Assembly: GCF_001808705.1 (NCBI RefSeq)
Contig: NZ_KV794270.1
Coordinates: 1,139-65,138 of the forward strand
Reading direction: 5' to 3'
Length of the DNA stretch: 64,000 bases
Source of the DNA: Streptococcus sp. HMSC074B11
Lineage (GTDB): Bacteria > Bacillota > Bacilli > Lactobacillales > Streptococcaceae
Shown here one piece after another: positions 35,072 to 43,956 of the stretch. The position numbers were made by a program, and so were the translations under genes. The first letter of the stretch is position 1. Every line of letters begins with the position of its first letter. Under the pieces are notes generated by a model, which was not told the DNA's origin, searched no databases, and worked only from the letters and a program-made list of their open reading frames with translations.

Positions 35072-36973
35072 TTACACCTGCTCCGATAATTCTTCCCACT
35101 CTAACATAGCTTCTTCCTGACGCTGGGTGATCTCATCAAGTTCTGCTTGTAATTGCATGAGTTCATCTGCATCATTGGTGGTATGCATTTGTTCAGAGAT
35201 AGCTTGGGCTTGCGTTTCCAATTCTTCTATTTCTGTCTCAAGACTTTCGATTTGTCTCATCAATTTACGCAGTTGTTTTTGACTCTCTTTTTGGGCATGG
35301 TAGTCATTAACTGGAGAAACTTCTTTTTCTTGGTCAACAGCTGCCGCTTCTTCTGCTTGGCTAGCTGCTAGCTCTACTTTTTTATCAACATAATAGTCAT
35401 AATCACCAAGATAAAGTGTTGATCCATTCTCAGATAATTCCAGCACATGAGTGGCAACACGGTTGATGAAATAACGGTCGTGGCTGACAAAGAGAAGAGT
35501 TCCATCAAAGTCGATCAATGCATTTTCCAGAACTTCTTTGCTATCAATGTCCAAGTGGTTGGTCGGCTCATCCAGAATCAAGAAGTTGTTGTTTTCCATA
35601 GACAGTTTAGCAAGAAGCAAACGAGCTCGCTCACCACCTGAGAGCATTCCAACAGATTTCTTAACATCGTCACCAGAAAAAAGGAAGGCACCTAGGCGAT
35701 TACGGATTTCAAGTTCAGGTGTCAATTTGAAATCATTCCAGAGTTCGTCTAAGACTGTATTGCTCGGTGTCAGTTTGCTCTGAGTCTGGTCATAGTAACC
35801 AACCTCAACATTGGCACCAAAGCGCTTTTTACCCTTGATAAAGGGAATTTGGTCCACAATGGATTTAATAAAGGTTGACTTACCAATACCATTAGGACCA
35901 ACAATGGCAATAGCGTTCATCTTACGAAGGTCGAGGTTGATGGGTTCTGATAAAATTTCACCATCATAGCCAATGGCAGCATTTTCAACTGTCAAAACAA
36001 CATTACCAGATACTCTATCAGAATGGAAGGTCATATTAGCTGATTCCTTGCCAGCTTCAGGCTTGTCCAAGCGCTCCATTTTCTCCAGTTGCTTGCGTCG
36101 AGATTGAGCACGTTTAGTTGTCGATGCTCGAACAAGATTTCGGTTAACAAAGTCTTCTAAGGCAGCGATTTCCTTCTGTTGTTTTTCATAGTTCTTAGCT
36201 TCAGTCGCGAGTTTTTGCTCCTTCTGCTCCACAAAACTTGAGTAGTTTCCTACATATCTGTCCAAAGAATGCTTAGTTAAGTCAAGTGTTATGGTTGCAA
36301 CCTTATCGAGGAAATAACGGTCATGGCTGACGATAATCAAGGCACCACTGTAGTTGACCAAATAGTTTTCTAACCAGGCAATCGTTTCAATATCTAGGTG
36401 GTTAGTCGGCTCGTCCAAGACCAAGAGATTAGGCTTTTCAAGGAGCATTTTGGCAAGGGCTAAACGGGTATTTTGACCACCGGAAAGCTCAGCGATTCGC
36501 ATCTGCCACATGGACTCGTCAAACTTGAATCCATTTAAGATAGAGCGAATATCGGCTTCATAGGTAAATCCTCCAGCCTGACGGAAATTTTCTGATAGGC
36601 GATCATAGACAGACATAAGTTTGTCTAATTCTGCCCCAGTTTTTTCCCCCATCTCCAACTCCATCTGTCGAAGTTGTCTTTCAGTACAACGCAAGTCATC
36701 AAATACATGTAGCATTTCATCGTAAATTGTATTTTCAGACTCAAAGCGACTATCCTGTGCTAGATAAGAGAGGGAAATATCTTTTTTCTTATTGATTTCA
36801 CCAGTGGTTGGCTCCTCTTCTCCAACCAATATCTTGAGTAATGTAGACTTTCCTGCACCATTTTTTCCAACGAGGGCAATTCGGTCTCTTTCATCTACTT
36901 GTAGGTTTATATTATCAAAAAGAACCTCTCCTGCAAAAGAACGTTCAATTTTATTAGCTTGTAAAATAATCAT
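35072..36973 (-). CDS. ABC-F family ATPase
   Basis: The 633 residues hold two ABC domains in one chain and no membrane part, the layout of ABC-F proteins that act on the ribosome. Walker A motifs are GKNGAGKST near residue 37 and GPNGIGKST near 355; signature motifs LSGGQNTRLALAK and LSGGERARLLLAK follow; each domain has LDEPTNHLDI. A linker of charged helices joins the domains, and a C-terminal coiled coil is present. It is the YdiF/Uup kind rather than a known resistance factor. The ATG lies six bases past TAAAAT without a ribosome binding site. Confidence 0.92.
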   Translation of the reverse strand: MIILQANKIERSFAGEVLFDNINLQVDERDRIALVGKNGAGKSTLLKILVGEEEPTTGEINKKKDISLSYLAQDSRFESENTIYDEMLHVFDDLRCTERQLRQMELEMGEKTGAELDKLMSVYDRLSENFRQAGGFTYEADIRSILNGFKFDESMWQMRIAELSGGQNTRLALAKMLLEKPNLLVLDEPTNHLDIETIAWLENYLVNYSGALIIVSHDRYFLDKVATITLDLTKHSLDRYVGNYSSFVEQKEQKLATEAKNYEKQQKEIAALEDFVNRNLVRASTTKRAQSRRKQLEKMERLDKPEAGKESANMTFHSDRVSGNVVLTVENAAIGYDGEILSEPINLDLRKMNAIAIVGPNGIGKSTFIKSIVDQIPFIKGKKRFGANVEVGYYDQTQSKLTPSNTVLDELWNDFKLTPELEIRNRLGAFLFSGDDVKKSVGMLSGGERARLLLAKLSMENNNFLILDEPTNHLDIDSKEVLENALIDFDGTLLFVSHDRYFINRVATHVLELSENGSTLYLGDYDYYVDKKVELAASQAEEAAAVDQEKEVSPVNDYHAQKESQKQLRKLMRQIESLETEIEELETQAQAISEQMHTTNDADELMQLQAELDEITQRQEEAMLEWEELSEQV

Positions 36974-36979
36974 GTAACT

Positions 36980-37008
36980 ATTTTACTATCTTTTTTCATT
37001 TTTAACAA
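36980..37008 (-). promoter_or_regulatory. Promoter of the ABC-F gene, leaderless geometry
   Basis: TTGTTA (37003-37008) and TAAAAT (36980-36985) are 17 bases apart on the minus strand; only six bases separate the -10 from the ATG. Confidence 0.6.
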
Positions 37009-37016
37009 TTCTAACT

Positions 37017-37047
37017 AAAAAAGTTCGAGCTTTTCACCCGAACTTTT
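37017..37047. terminator. Terminator after the lipoprotein gene
   Basis: AAAAAGTTCG and CGAACTTTTT pair with a ten-base loop and A/T tails, just upstream of the ABC-F promoter. Confidence 0.85.
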
Positions 37048-37051
37048 TATA

Positions 37052-38257
37052 TTAGTAACCGATACCTCCACGGAATGTGCGAGCCATATCTTTTAAATCA
37101 TAGTTCTTAGAAGATGTATCGATAGTCCATTTACCATCTTTCTTAGTCATTTTAATTTCATACCCTTCTCTTTTCATATTATCACTAGTATCAAGAGGAG
37201 TTGACTCAAATTGACTTGGTGCATTCTCTAAAATGTATTTCTCACCAGCTTTCATAGCTTCTGAGTAGTTGCTATATTTTCCTTTATTTTCTTCATAGAA
37301 TTTACGGCTTAATTCATGAACGTTCAAATTATCTAAGTCGATTGTTTCAGGTCTTACATAAATAACTGCATAATCAGGTAGGTAAGTTTTTACTTTATAA
37401 TCAACTTTTGCTCTTTTAGCATTGGCTTTGATATAGGCTTCTGCAAATGTACGAAGTTCAGAATCAGATGGTTTGTAGTTGTAGAATCCTTTACCAAATG
37501 ACTCGATAAATTTCTTAATGAATTCTTCTCTGTCAGTCTTCACATCATTTGAGATACCATCGTTTTCGTTAGAAGAACTCTTTTCATCAGATTTTTTATC
37601 TTCAGATTTCTTGTCTTCGGACTTATCTGATTTTTTGTCCTCGAGTGCGACAATTTGAGTTTTATCATTAGTGAAACTTACGTTTGATGCTCCTCCAGTA
37701 TTTTCTCCATCAAGAAAAACAGCATCAACATATTTTTTCATTGCTTCTTTAGCTTCATCGATATGATCTTCATATTTACTTGGATCAACCTTGATAGCTA
37801 CGTCATTATTCTCTTTTGCATTTTCTTTTACATCTTCATAAAAGCTTGGTGCAAAGTGAAGCTCATATTTAGCATCCTTATCAACTTCGTAAACAACATA
37901 ACCAGCTACACTCTTACCTTTAGAGAGGCTATCACCATAGTCCATAAATTTAGTTTTACTATCTGATTCATAAACTTGGATTGGTTCAACCTTTTCATCT
38001 TTTTCATTGTAGAGTGTGATATCTCTGTTTGTAAAACTAAACTTTTTATCACGATTATTTTTAATTTCTACTTGAAGAGCAAGGTAATGAGAAGAGGAAT
38101 CTTCATCTTTGGGCAAAACATACATTCCATCTTTAACCGAAACTTCAAAGTTGGAGTTTGATGCAGTACCGTTATCGCTTGCTTTTTTGTTTGATCCACA
38201 AGCAACTAGCGCTAATGCTGATAAAACTAAAGCAGAATGCTTAAGAATTTTGTTCAT
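37052..38257 (-). CDS. Lipoprotein with DUF5105-like C-terminal domain
   Basis: The 401-residue protein has a lipoprotein signal with lipobox LVAC (Cys20) and is probably anchored on the outer face of the membrane. An immunoglobulin-like domain (about 35-135, YLALQVEIKNNRDKKFSF) is followed by a helical part, a low-complexity linker of repeated DKKSEDKKSDEK-type units (about 210-240), and a C-terminal domain repeating an FIESFGKGFYNYKPSD unit, similar to DUF5105. The function is unknown. It has its own promoter and terminator. Confidence 0.82.
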   Translation of the reverse strand: MNKILKHSALVLSALALVACGSNKKASDNGTASNSNFEVSVKDGMYVLPKDEDSSSHYLALQVEIKNNRDKKFSFTNRDITLYNEKDEKVEPIQVYESDSKTKFMDYGDSLSKGKSVAGYVVYEVDKDAKYELHFAPSFYEDVKENAKENNDVAIKVDPSKYEDHIDEAKEAMKKYVDAVFLDGENTGGASNVSFTNDKTQIVALEDKKSDKSEDKKSEDKKSDEKSSSNENDGISNDVKTDREEFIKKFIESFGKGFYNYKPSDSELRTFAEAYIKANAKRAKVDYKVKTYLPDYAVIYVRPETIDLDNLNVHELSRKFYEENKGKYSNYSEAMKAGEKYILENAPSQFESTPLDTSDNMKREGYEIKMTKKDGKWTIDTSSKNYDLKDMARTFRGGIGY

Positions 38258-38288
38258 AAATAGAAAATCTCCTTTAATGATTTATTAT

Positions 38289-38316
38289 ATTCTACCATAC
38301 ACAATATAAAAGTCAA
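38289..38316 (-). promoter_or_regulatory. Promoter of the DUF5105 lipoprotein gene
   Basis: TTGACT (38311-38316) and TAGAAT (38289-38294, TGG before it) are 16 bases apart on the minus strand. Confidence 0.75.
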
Positions 38317-38608
38317 AATAGAAACCGAAATTATTAAAAATATCTTAAATTTATGTAATATTTTCTACTTTTTTTAAAGAAATTCATTTGATACATTAAA
38401 GAATTCCCTTATGTATCAAGTGATAAACAGAAATATTCTTAACACTTGCTTTTTAACAAAATATTCATTTATTCATTACAAATTTATATTTTGCCTCTGT
38501 CTACGACTAATGAATTTTGTAAAAAAATAATATAAACTTAAAAATATAATCAAATTTTGAAGTACCTAAATAAAAGTAAATTTCTTACATTTTAACTCAT
38601 GCTAACGT

Positions 38609-38637
38609 TTTACTAAAACTTCAAATCATGGTATAAT
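38609..38637 (+). promoter_or_regulatory. Promoter of pgm
   Basis: TTTACT and TATAAT, with TGG before the latter, are 17 bases apart. Confidence 0.78.
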
Positions 38638-38673
38638 GAAGGCGATCAGATTATATATTAAAGGAGATTTCCT

Positions 38674-40392
38674 ATGTCTTACCAAGAAAACTACCAAAAA
38701 TGGGTTGATTTCGCAGAACTTCCAGACTACCTTCGTCAAGATTTGGAAAACATGGACGAGAAAACTAAAGAAGACGCATTCTATACCAATCTTGAGTTTG
38801 GTACTGCAGGTATGCGTGGATTGATTGGTGCTGGTACTAACCGCATTAACATCTACGTTGTCCGTCAAGCAACTGAAGGTTTGGCTCGTTTGATTGAGTC
38901 AAAAGGTGGAAACGAAAAAGAACGTGGTGTAGCCATCGCTTATGATAGCCGTCACTTCTCTCCAGAATTTGCCTTTGAATCTGCAGCAGTTCTTGCTAAA
39001 CACGGTATTAAATCTTATGTTTTTGAAAGTCTTCGTCCAACTCCAGAACTTTCATTTGCCGTTCGTCATCTCAACTGCTTTGCAGGTATCATGATTACTG
39101 CTAGCCACAACCCTGCTCCATTTAATGGTTATAAGGTTTACGGTGAAGACGGTGGACAAATGCCTCCACACGACGCAGACGCTTTGACTACTTATATCCG
39201 TGCAATCGAAAACCCATTTGCGGTAGAAGTTGCTGATGTGGAAGCTGAAAAAGCTTCTGGCTTGATTGAAGTTATCGGCGAAGCTGTCGATGTAGAATAC
39301 CTCAAAGAAGTCAAAGATGTGAACATCAACCCAGCCTTGATTGAAGAATTCGGTAAAGACATGAAGATTGTTTACACACCACTTCATGGTACTGGTGAAA
39401 TGTTGGCTCGTCGTGCTCTTGCCCAAGCAGGATTTGACTCTGTTCAAGTCGTTGAAGCACAAGCAACTGCTGACCCTGACTTCTCAACTGTTAAATCTCC
39501 AAACCCAGAAAGCCAAGCAGCCTTTGCCCTTGCTGAAGAGCTTGGTCGTCAAGTTGGTGCAGATGTTCTTGTAGCAACTGACCCTGACGCTGACCGTGTT
39601 GGTGTTGAAGTTCTTCAAAAAGATGGTAGCTACCTCAACCTTTCAGGTAACCAAATCGGTGCTATCATGGCAAAATACATCTTGGAAGCCCACAAAAACG
39701 CTGGAACTCTTCCTGAAAATGCAGCCCTATGTAAATCTATCGTATCAACTGACTTGGTAACGAAGATTGCTGAAAGCTACGGCGCAACCATGTTCAACGT
39801 TTTGACAGGTTTCAAATTTATCGCTGAAAAAATCCAAGAATTCGAAGAAAAACACAATCACACTTACATGATGGGATTTGAAGAAAGCTTCGGTTACTTG
39901 ATTAAACCATTTGTACGTGATAAAGATGCTATCCAAGCCGTTCTTGTCGTTGCTGAACTTGCTGCCTACTACCGTTCACGCGGTTTGACCCTTGCTGACG
40001 GTATCGAAGAAATCTATAAAGAATACGGCTACTATGCTGAAAAGACAATCTCTGTTACTCTTTCTGGTGTTGACGGTGCTGAGCAAATTAAAGCGATCAT
40101 GGCTAAATTCCGTGAAAATGGTCCAAAAGAATGGAACGCAACAGAAATCACTGTCGTAGAAGACTTCAAAGCACAAACTTCTACTGCCGCTGATGGTACT
40201 GTAACAGCCTTGACTACTCCTCCAAGTGATGTCTTGAAATACACACTTGCTGATGGTTCTTGGATCGCAGTTCGTCCTTCAGGTACAGAACCAAAAATCA
40301 AGTTCTACATTGCAGTTGTTGGTGAAAGCAACGAAGATTCACAAGCTAAGATTGCTAACATCGAAGCTGAAATCAATGCTTTTGTAAAATAA
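38674..40392 (+). CDS. pgm: Phosphoglucomutase (alpha-phosphohexomutase)
   Basis: This enzyme exchanges glucose-6-phosphate and glucose-1-phosphate, feeding UDP-glucose for capsule, glycolipid and teichoic acid synthesis. The 572 residues show GTAGMRGLIGAG, the catalytic phosphoserine in TASHNPAPFNGYK (Ser144), the metal loop DPDADRVGVE, the sugar-binding GFEESFGYL, and RPSGTEPKIKFY near the end. AAAGGAG precedes the ATG. Codon choice is strongly biased, as in highly expressed genes. It is a single-gene unit. Confidence 0.96.
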   Translation: MSYQENYQKWVDFAELPDYLRQDLENMDEKTKEDAFYTNLEFGTAGMRGLIGAGTNRINIYVVRQATEGLARLIESKGGNEKERGVAIAYDSRHFSPEFAFESAAVLAKHGIKSYVFESLRPTPELSFAVRHLNCFAGIMITASHNPAPFNGYKVYGEDGGQMPPHDADALTTYIRAIENPFAVEVADVEAEKASGLIEVIGEAVDVEYLKEVKDVNINPALIEEFGKDMKIVYTPLHGTGEMLARRALAQAGFDSVQVVEAQATADPDFSTVKSPNPESQAAFALAEELGRQVGADVLVATDPDADRVGVEVLQKDGSYLNLSGNQIGAIMAKYILEAHKNAGTLPENAALCKSIVSTDLVTKIAESYGATMFNVLTGFKFIAEKIQEFEEKHNHTYMMGFEESFGYLIKPFVRDKDAIQAVLVVAELAAYYRSRGLTLADGIEEIYKEYGYYAEKTISVTLSGVDGAEQIKAIMAKFRENGPKEWNATEITVVEDFKAQTSTAADGTVTALTTPPSDVLKYTLADGSWIAVRPSGTEPKIKFYIAVVGESNEDSQAKIANIEAEINAFVK

Positions 40393-40403
40393 AGCAACTA
40401 TCT

Positions 40404-40435
40404 AAAGGTCGGGAAAAATCCTGACCTTTATTTTT
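40404..40435 (+). terminator. Terminator after pgm
   Basis: AAAGGTC and GACCTTT pair, with further GG/CC inside, followed by ATTTTTG. Confidence 0.82.
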
Positions 40436-40534
40436 GATGATGAAGTAAAAGCTGACTGTAATTTATGTCTTCTTTTAGCTCTTTTGAGCAAAACTTCAGT
40501 TTCTATATCTTTAAAGACACAGGAATATAGGACT

Positions 40535-40563
40535 AGAAAATCAGACTTAGTCTACTGATTTCT
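40535..40563. repeat. Inverted repeat of unknown type
   Basis: AGAAAATCAG and CTGATTTCT pair around ACTTAGTCTA. The flanking TGGGACAGAAATCAG reads like part of short repeats scattered in streptococcal genomes, but I cannot confirm another copy here. Confidence 0.3.
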
Positions 40564-40649
40564 GTCCCACCATCTATTTCCGTATCAAAACTGAGCAATT
40601 TTAGCATTTTTATGGCATACTAGTTTTATCAAAAAAACGAGGTATTCTC

Positions 40650-40997
40650 ATGGAACAATTTTTAGAAAATATCAAAGATCTTGAAGTGACAACAGTTGCG
40701 CGTGCTCAAGAAGCGCTCGACAATCAAGAAACAGCAACTTTCTTTATCGGCCGCAAAACTTGTCCTTACTGTCGTAAATTTGCTGGTACATTGGCTGGTG
40801 TTGTAGCTGAAACTAAAGCACACATCTACTTCATCAACAGTGAAGAACCAAGCCAACTTGAAGCTTTACAAGACTTCCGCTCACGCTACGAAATCCCAAC
40901 TGTACCAGGATTCGTTCATGTTAAAAATGGACAAATCAATGTCCGTTGCGACTCTTCAATGTCAGCTCAAGAAATCAAAGAATTTGCTGGGTTGTAA
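40650..40997 (+). CDS. Thioredoxin-like protein (Bta family)
   Basis: This 115-residue protein has a thioredoxin fold with the redox motif CPYC at 38-41, then a strand-helix pattern ending in the cis-proline region EIPTVPGFVHV. It lacks a signal peptide, so it is expected in the cytoplasm. Similar streptococcal proteins are called bacteriocin transport accessory proteins (Bta), although no bacteriocin gene is nearby; thiol-disulfide exchange is the safer claim. GAGGT lies nine bases before the ATG. Confidence 0.88.
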   Translation: MEQFLENIKDLEVTTVARAQEALDNQETATFFIGRKTCPYCRKFAGTLAGVVAETKAHIYFINSEEPSQLEALQDFRSRYEIPTVPGFVHVKNGQINVRCDSSMSAQEIKEFAGL

Positions 40998-41006
40998 GAT
41001 AGTCTA

Positions 41007-41036
41007 TAAAAAAGAAGGCATAGGCCTTCTTTTTTT
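41007..41036. terminator. Bidirectional terminator between the Bta-like gene and walJ
   Basis: AAGAAGGC and GCCTTCTT pair around a short loop with A and T runs at the ends. It overlaps the walJ stop codon. Confidence 0.85.
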
Positions 41037-41844
41037 ATATATCAGTCAATGGGGTTGCGGTGTCTGGTGAAGTATCGTAAACTTGAAAGTCTACTCCTAC
41101 TCCCAGATCTGCCTGAGCTAACTGATTGACCATGGTCATGTGGGCTAGCTCCTTGATATTATTCTCCTTAGACAAATGGCCTAGGTAAATCTTCTTGGTA
41201 CGATTACCTAGTGTGCGAATCATGGCGTCTGCTCCATCTTCATTTGAGAGGTGGCCAAGGTCAGACAGGATGCGTTGTTTGAGTCGCCATGCGTAGGATC
41301 CTGCTCGCAGAATTTCCACATCATGATTTGACTCGATCAGATAGCCATCTGCATTCTCGACAATGCCAGCCATACGGTCACTAACATAGCCTGTATCCGT
41401 CAGCATAACAAAGCTCTTGTCATCCTTCATAAAACGATAGAATTGGGGAGCAACTGCATCATGGCTAACTCCAAAACTCTCAATGTCGATATCTCCAAAT
41501 GTTTTAGTTTTCCCCATTTCAAAGATATGCTTTTGTGACGAGTCAACCTTACCGAGATACTTACTATTTTCCATAGCCTGCCAAGTTTTCTCATTGGCAT
41601 AAAGATCCATGCCGTACTTACGAGCAAGGACGCCCACACCGTGGATATGATCTGAATGCTCATGGGTTATTAAGATAGCATCCAAATCCTCTGGTTTACG
41701 ATTGATTTCACTCAAGAGGCTTGTAATTTTTTTGCCTGATAGTCCCGCATCTACTAAAATTTTCTTTTTTGGCGTTTCCAAGTAAAATGAATTTCCACTG
41801 GAACCCGATGCTAAAATACTGTATTTAAAACCGATATCACTCAT
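41035..41844 (-). CDS. walJ: WalJ (VicX) metallo-beta-lactamase fold protein
   Basis: WalJ is the third gene of the essential WalRK cluster. The 269 residues have the metallo-beta-lactamase fold with metal motif THEHSDHIHG near residue 60 and further His/Asp residues in GVSHDAVAP and LSDLGHLSNEDGAD. Its exact substrate is not settled; it influences WalRK signalling and DNA replication control in related bacteria. The ATG lies one base after the walK stop, so the genes are coupled. Confidence 0.95.
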   Translation of the reverse strand: MSDIGFKYSILASGSSGNSFYLETPKKKILVDAGLSGKKITSLLSEINRKPEDLDAILITHEHSDHIHGVGVLARKYGMDLYANEKTWQAMENSKYLGKVDSSQKHIFEMGKTKTFGDIDIESFGVSHDAVAPQFYRFMKDDKSFVMLTDTGYVSDRMAGIVENADGYLIESNHDVEILRAGSYAWRLKQRILSDLGHLSNEDGADAMIRTLGNRTKKIYLGHLSKENNIKELAHMTMVNQLAQADLGVGVDFQVYDTSPDTATPLTDI

Positions 41845-41845
41845 T

Positions 41846-43195
41846 CTAGTCTTCTAGTTCATCCTCCCAAATCTCTTCTTTCACGGCATCTTTATCGTAT
41901 GGAAGTACGATGGTAAAAGTAGAGCCCTTGCCATATTCACTCTTGGCCCAAATAAAGCCCTTATGTTGCTTGATGATTTCCTTGGCGATAGCCAATCCCA
42001 GTCCTGTTCCACCTTGGGCACGACTTCTTGCTCTGTCTACTCGATAGAAACGGTCAAAAATCTTCGGCAAATCTTGCTTTGGAATTCCTAAACCTTGGTC
42101 AGAAATAGACAAAATCATCTGATCATCTGTAGTCTTCATGCTTACAGTGATTTTTCCACCATCTGGTGAATATTTGATGGCGTTATTTAGGATATTATCT
42201 ATCACCTGAGTCATCTTATCTGTATCAATCTCAATCCAGACGGAGTTAATCGGATAATCTCTCACCAACTCGTATTTCTTCTCATCATCCTGACTTCTCA
42301 TCTTATCAAAACGATTGAGAATAAAAGTGATAAAGGCAGTAAAGTTAATCAACTCAACATCCAAGTGACTGGTCTCATTGTCAATCCGTGAGAGGTGCAA
42401 GAGGTCCGTCACCATCCGCATCATACGGTTGGTTTCATCCAGAGAAACCTTGATAAAATCAGGGGCAACTGGTTCTGTCAGGGCTCCTTCGTCCAAGGCC
42501 TCAAGATAAGATTTTACACTTGTCAAAGGTGTACGCAACTCATGACTAACGTTCGAAACGAAAAGCCTTCTCTCACGCTCTTCTTTCTCTTGTTCAGTCG
42601 TATCATGTAGGACTGCTACTAAACCAGAGATAAAGCCGGACTCTCTACGAATCAAGGCAAAACGCACGCGCAAGCTGATATACTCGCCATTCACATTTTG
42701 GGAATAAATCATCAATTCAGGACTTTGGGTAATGAGATCTCTCAGCTCATACTCTTCTTCAATTTTGAGTAACTCTAAGATATTTTGATTAAGAGCATCA
42801 TCCCTTTCAACTCCAAGTTGTCTCTTAGCCATGTCATTGATCATGGTGATCTGGCCACGACGATTGGTCGCAAGTACCCCGTCTGTCATGTAGGACAAGA
42901 TACTATGCAACCTTTTACTCTCTTGTTCCAGATTTTCCTGAGTCAAACGGATTACTTCTGACAAATCATTAAGATTGTTTGTGATATTGGTAATCTCTGA
43001 ACTTCCCTGCATATCCAAAACCTGAGAATAATCACCAGCAATCAAATCCTTAACCTTCTGGTTTAATTGTCTAAGGCGAATATTATCGCGACGGCTCTCA
43101 AGCAGAAGAAAAGTCACTAGCATAATAAAGCCAATTAGGATGAGGATAAAGATAAAGTCACTCGTCAAAATTGTTTGTTTAATTACTTCAATCAT
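41846..43195 (-). CDS. walK: Sensor histidine kinase WalK (VicK)
   Basis: WalK senses a cell-wall signal and phosphorylates WalR. The 449 residues show one N-terminal membrane helix (about 13-33), a HAMP segment, a PAS domain (about 95-200), the phosphoacceptor HELRTPL with His218, and the ATPase motifs [18 protein letters not shown] and [13 protein letters not shown]. Only one membrane helix is present, as is usual for streptococcal WalK, so there is almost no extracellular domain. It overlaps walR by eight bases. Confidence 0.97.
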   Translation of the reverse strand: MIEVIKQTILTSDFIFILILIGFIMLVTFLLLESRRDNIRLRQLNQKVKDLIAGDYSQVLDMQGSSEITNITNNLNDLSEVIRLTQENLEQESKRLHSILSYMTDGVLATNRRGQITMINDMAKRQLGVERDDALNQNILELLKIEEEYELRDLITQSPELMIYSQNVNGEYISLRVRFALIRRESGFISGLVAVLHDTTEQEKEERERRLFVSNVSHELRTPLTSVKSYLEALDEGALTEPVAPDFIKVSLDETNRMMRMVTDLLHLSRIDNETSHLDVELINFTAFITFILNRFDKMRSQDDEKKYELVRDYPINSVWIEIDTDKMTQVIDNILNNAIKYSPDGGKITVSMKTTDDQMILSISDQGLGIPKQDLPKIFDRFYRVDRARSRAQGGTGLGLAIAKEIIKQHKGFIWAKSEYGKGSTFTIVLPYDKDAVKEEIWEDELED

Positions 43196-43892
43196 TATTT
43201 CTCATGTAATATCCCACTCCACGACGAGTTAGGATGTATTCAGGTCTACTTGGTGTATCTTCAATTTTCTCGCGCAAACGCCTAATGGTTACATCAACTG
43301 TACGGACATCTCCAAAATAGTCATATCCCCAAACAGTTTCAAGAAGATGTTCTCGGGTAATAACTTGACCAAGATGAGAAGCTAAATGGTGTAAGAGTTC
43401 GAATTCACGGTGGGTTAGGTCTAACTCCTCACCATATTTCTTAGCCACGTAGGCATCTGGTAAAATCTCCAAATCTCCAATCTGCAGACTTTGTAATTTC
43501 GTTTCAGGTTCTTGGTTATCGACTGAAACAAGATCTGTACGACGGAGAAGAGCTTTAACACGGGCCTGTAGTTCACGATTTGAAAATGGCTTAGTCACAT
43601 AGTCATCCGCTCCAAGTTCTAGTCCGATAACCTTATCAAACTCGCTATCCTTTGCTGAAAGCATGATAATTGGAACACTACTTGTCTTACGAATAGTTTT
43701 TGCGACCTCAAGTCCATCAATCTCTGGAAGCATCAAATCCAAGATAATAATATCTGGTTGCTCAGCTTCAAATTGTTCAAGAGCTTCACGACCATTAAAA
43801 GCAGTTACAACTTCATAACCTTCCTTGGTCATATTAAATTTTATAATATCTGAGATGGGTTTTTCATCATCTACAATTAGTATTTTTTTCAT
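43188..43892 (-). CDS. walR: Response regulator WalR (VicR)
   Basis: WalR controls cell-wall hydrolases such as PcsB and fatty acid genes, and is essential in pneumococci. The 234 residues have a receiver domain with acidic pocket DDE at 8-10, phosphoacceptor Asp52 in LDLMLPE and Lys in TKPFSN, followed by an OmpR-type winged helix ending in [19 protein letters not shown] promoter (43916-43924) and an AAGGTG site precede the start. Confidence 0.97.
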   Translation of the reverse strand: MKKILIVDDEKPISDIIKFNMTKEGYEVVTAFNGREALEQFEAEQPDIIILDLMLPEIDGLEVAKTIRKTSSVPIIMLSAKDSEFDKVIGLELGADDYVTKPFSNRELQARVKALLRRTDLVSVDNQEPETKLQSLQIGDLEILPDAYVAKKYGEELDLTHREFELLHHLASHLGQVITREHLLETVWGYDYFGDVRTVDVTIRRLREKIEDTPSRPEYILTRRGVGYYMRNND

Positions 43893-43915
43893 TTAGTCAC
43901 CTTTTTCCTTATCTC

Positions 43916-43924
43916 ATTATACCA
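43916..43924 (-). promoter_or_regulatory. Extended -10 promoter of walRKJ
   Basis: TGGTATAAT on the minus strand lies 23 bases above the walR start and, unlike the leaderless genes here, leaves room for a ribosome binding site. Confidence 0.75.
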
Positions 43925-43956
43925 AAAAAATGTAAAGAAGACACGAAAGACCGATA

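Larger units (their letters stand above)
38258..38673. other. Divergent intergenic region between the lipoprotein gene and pgm
   Basis: About 415 AT-rich bases. It holds the lipoprotein promoter near one end and the pgm promoter at the other. The middle shows no gene, RNA or repeat that I recognise. Confidence 0.6.

Noticed and set aside
37052-38257. Frameshift in the lipoprotein at the DKKSEDKKSD region
   Set aside because: The low-complexity repeats stay in frame and both flanking domains are intact, so this is a linker.
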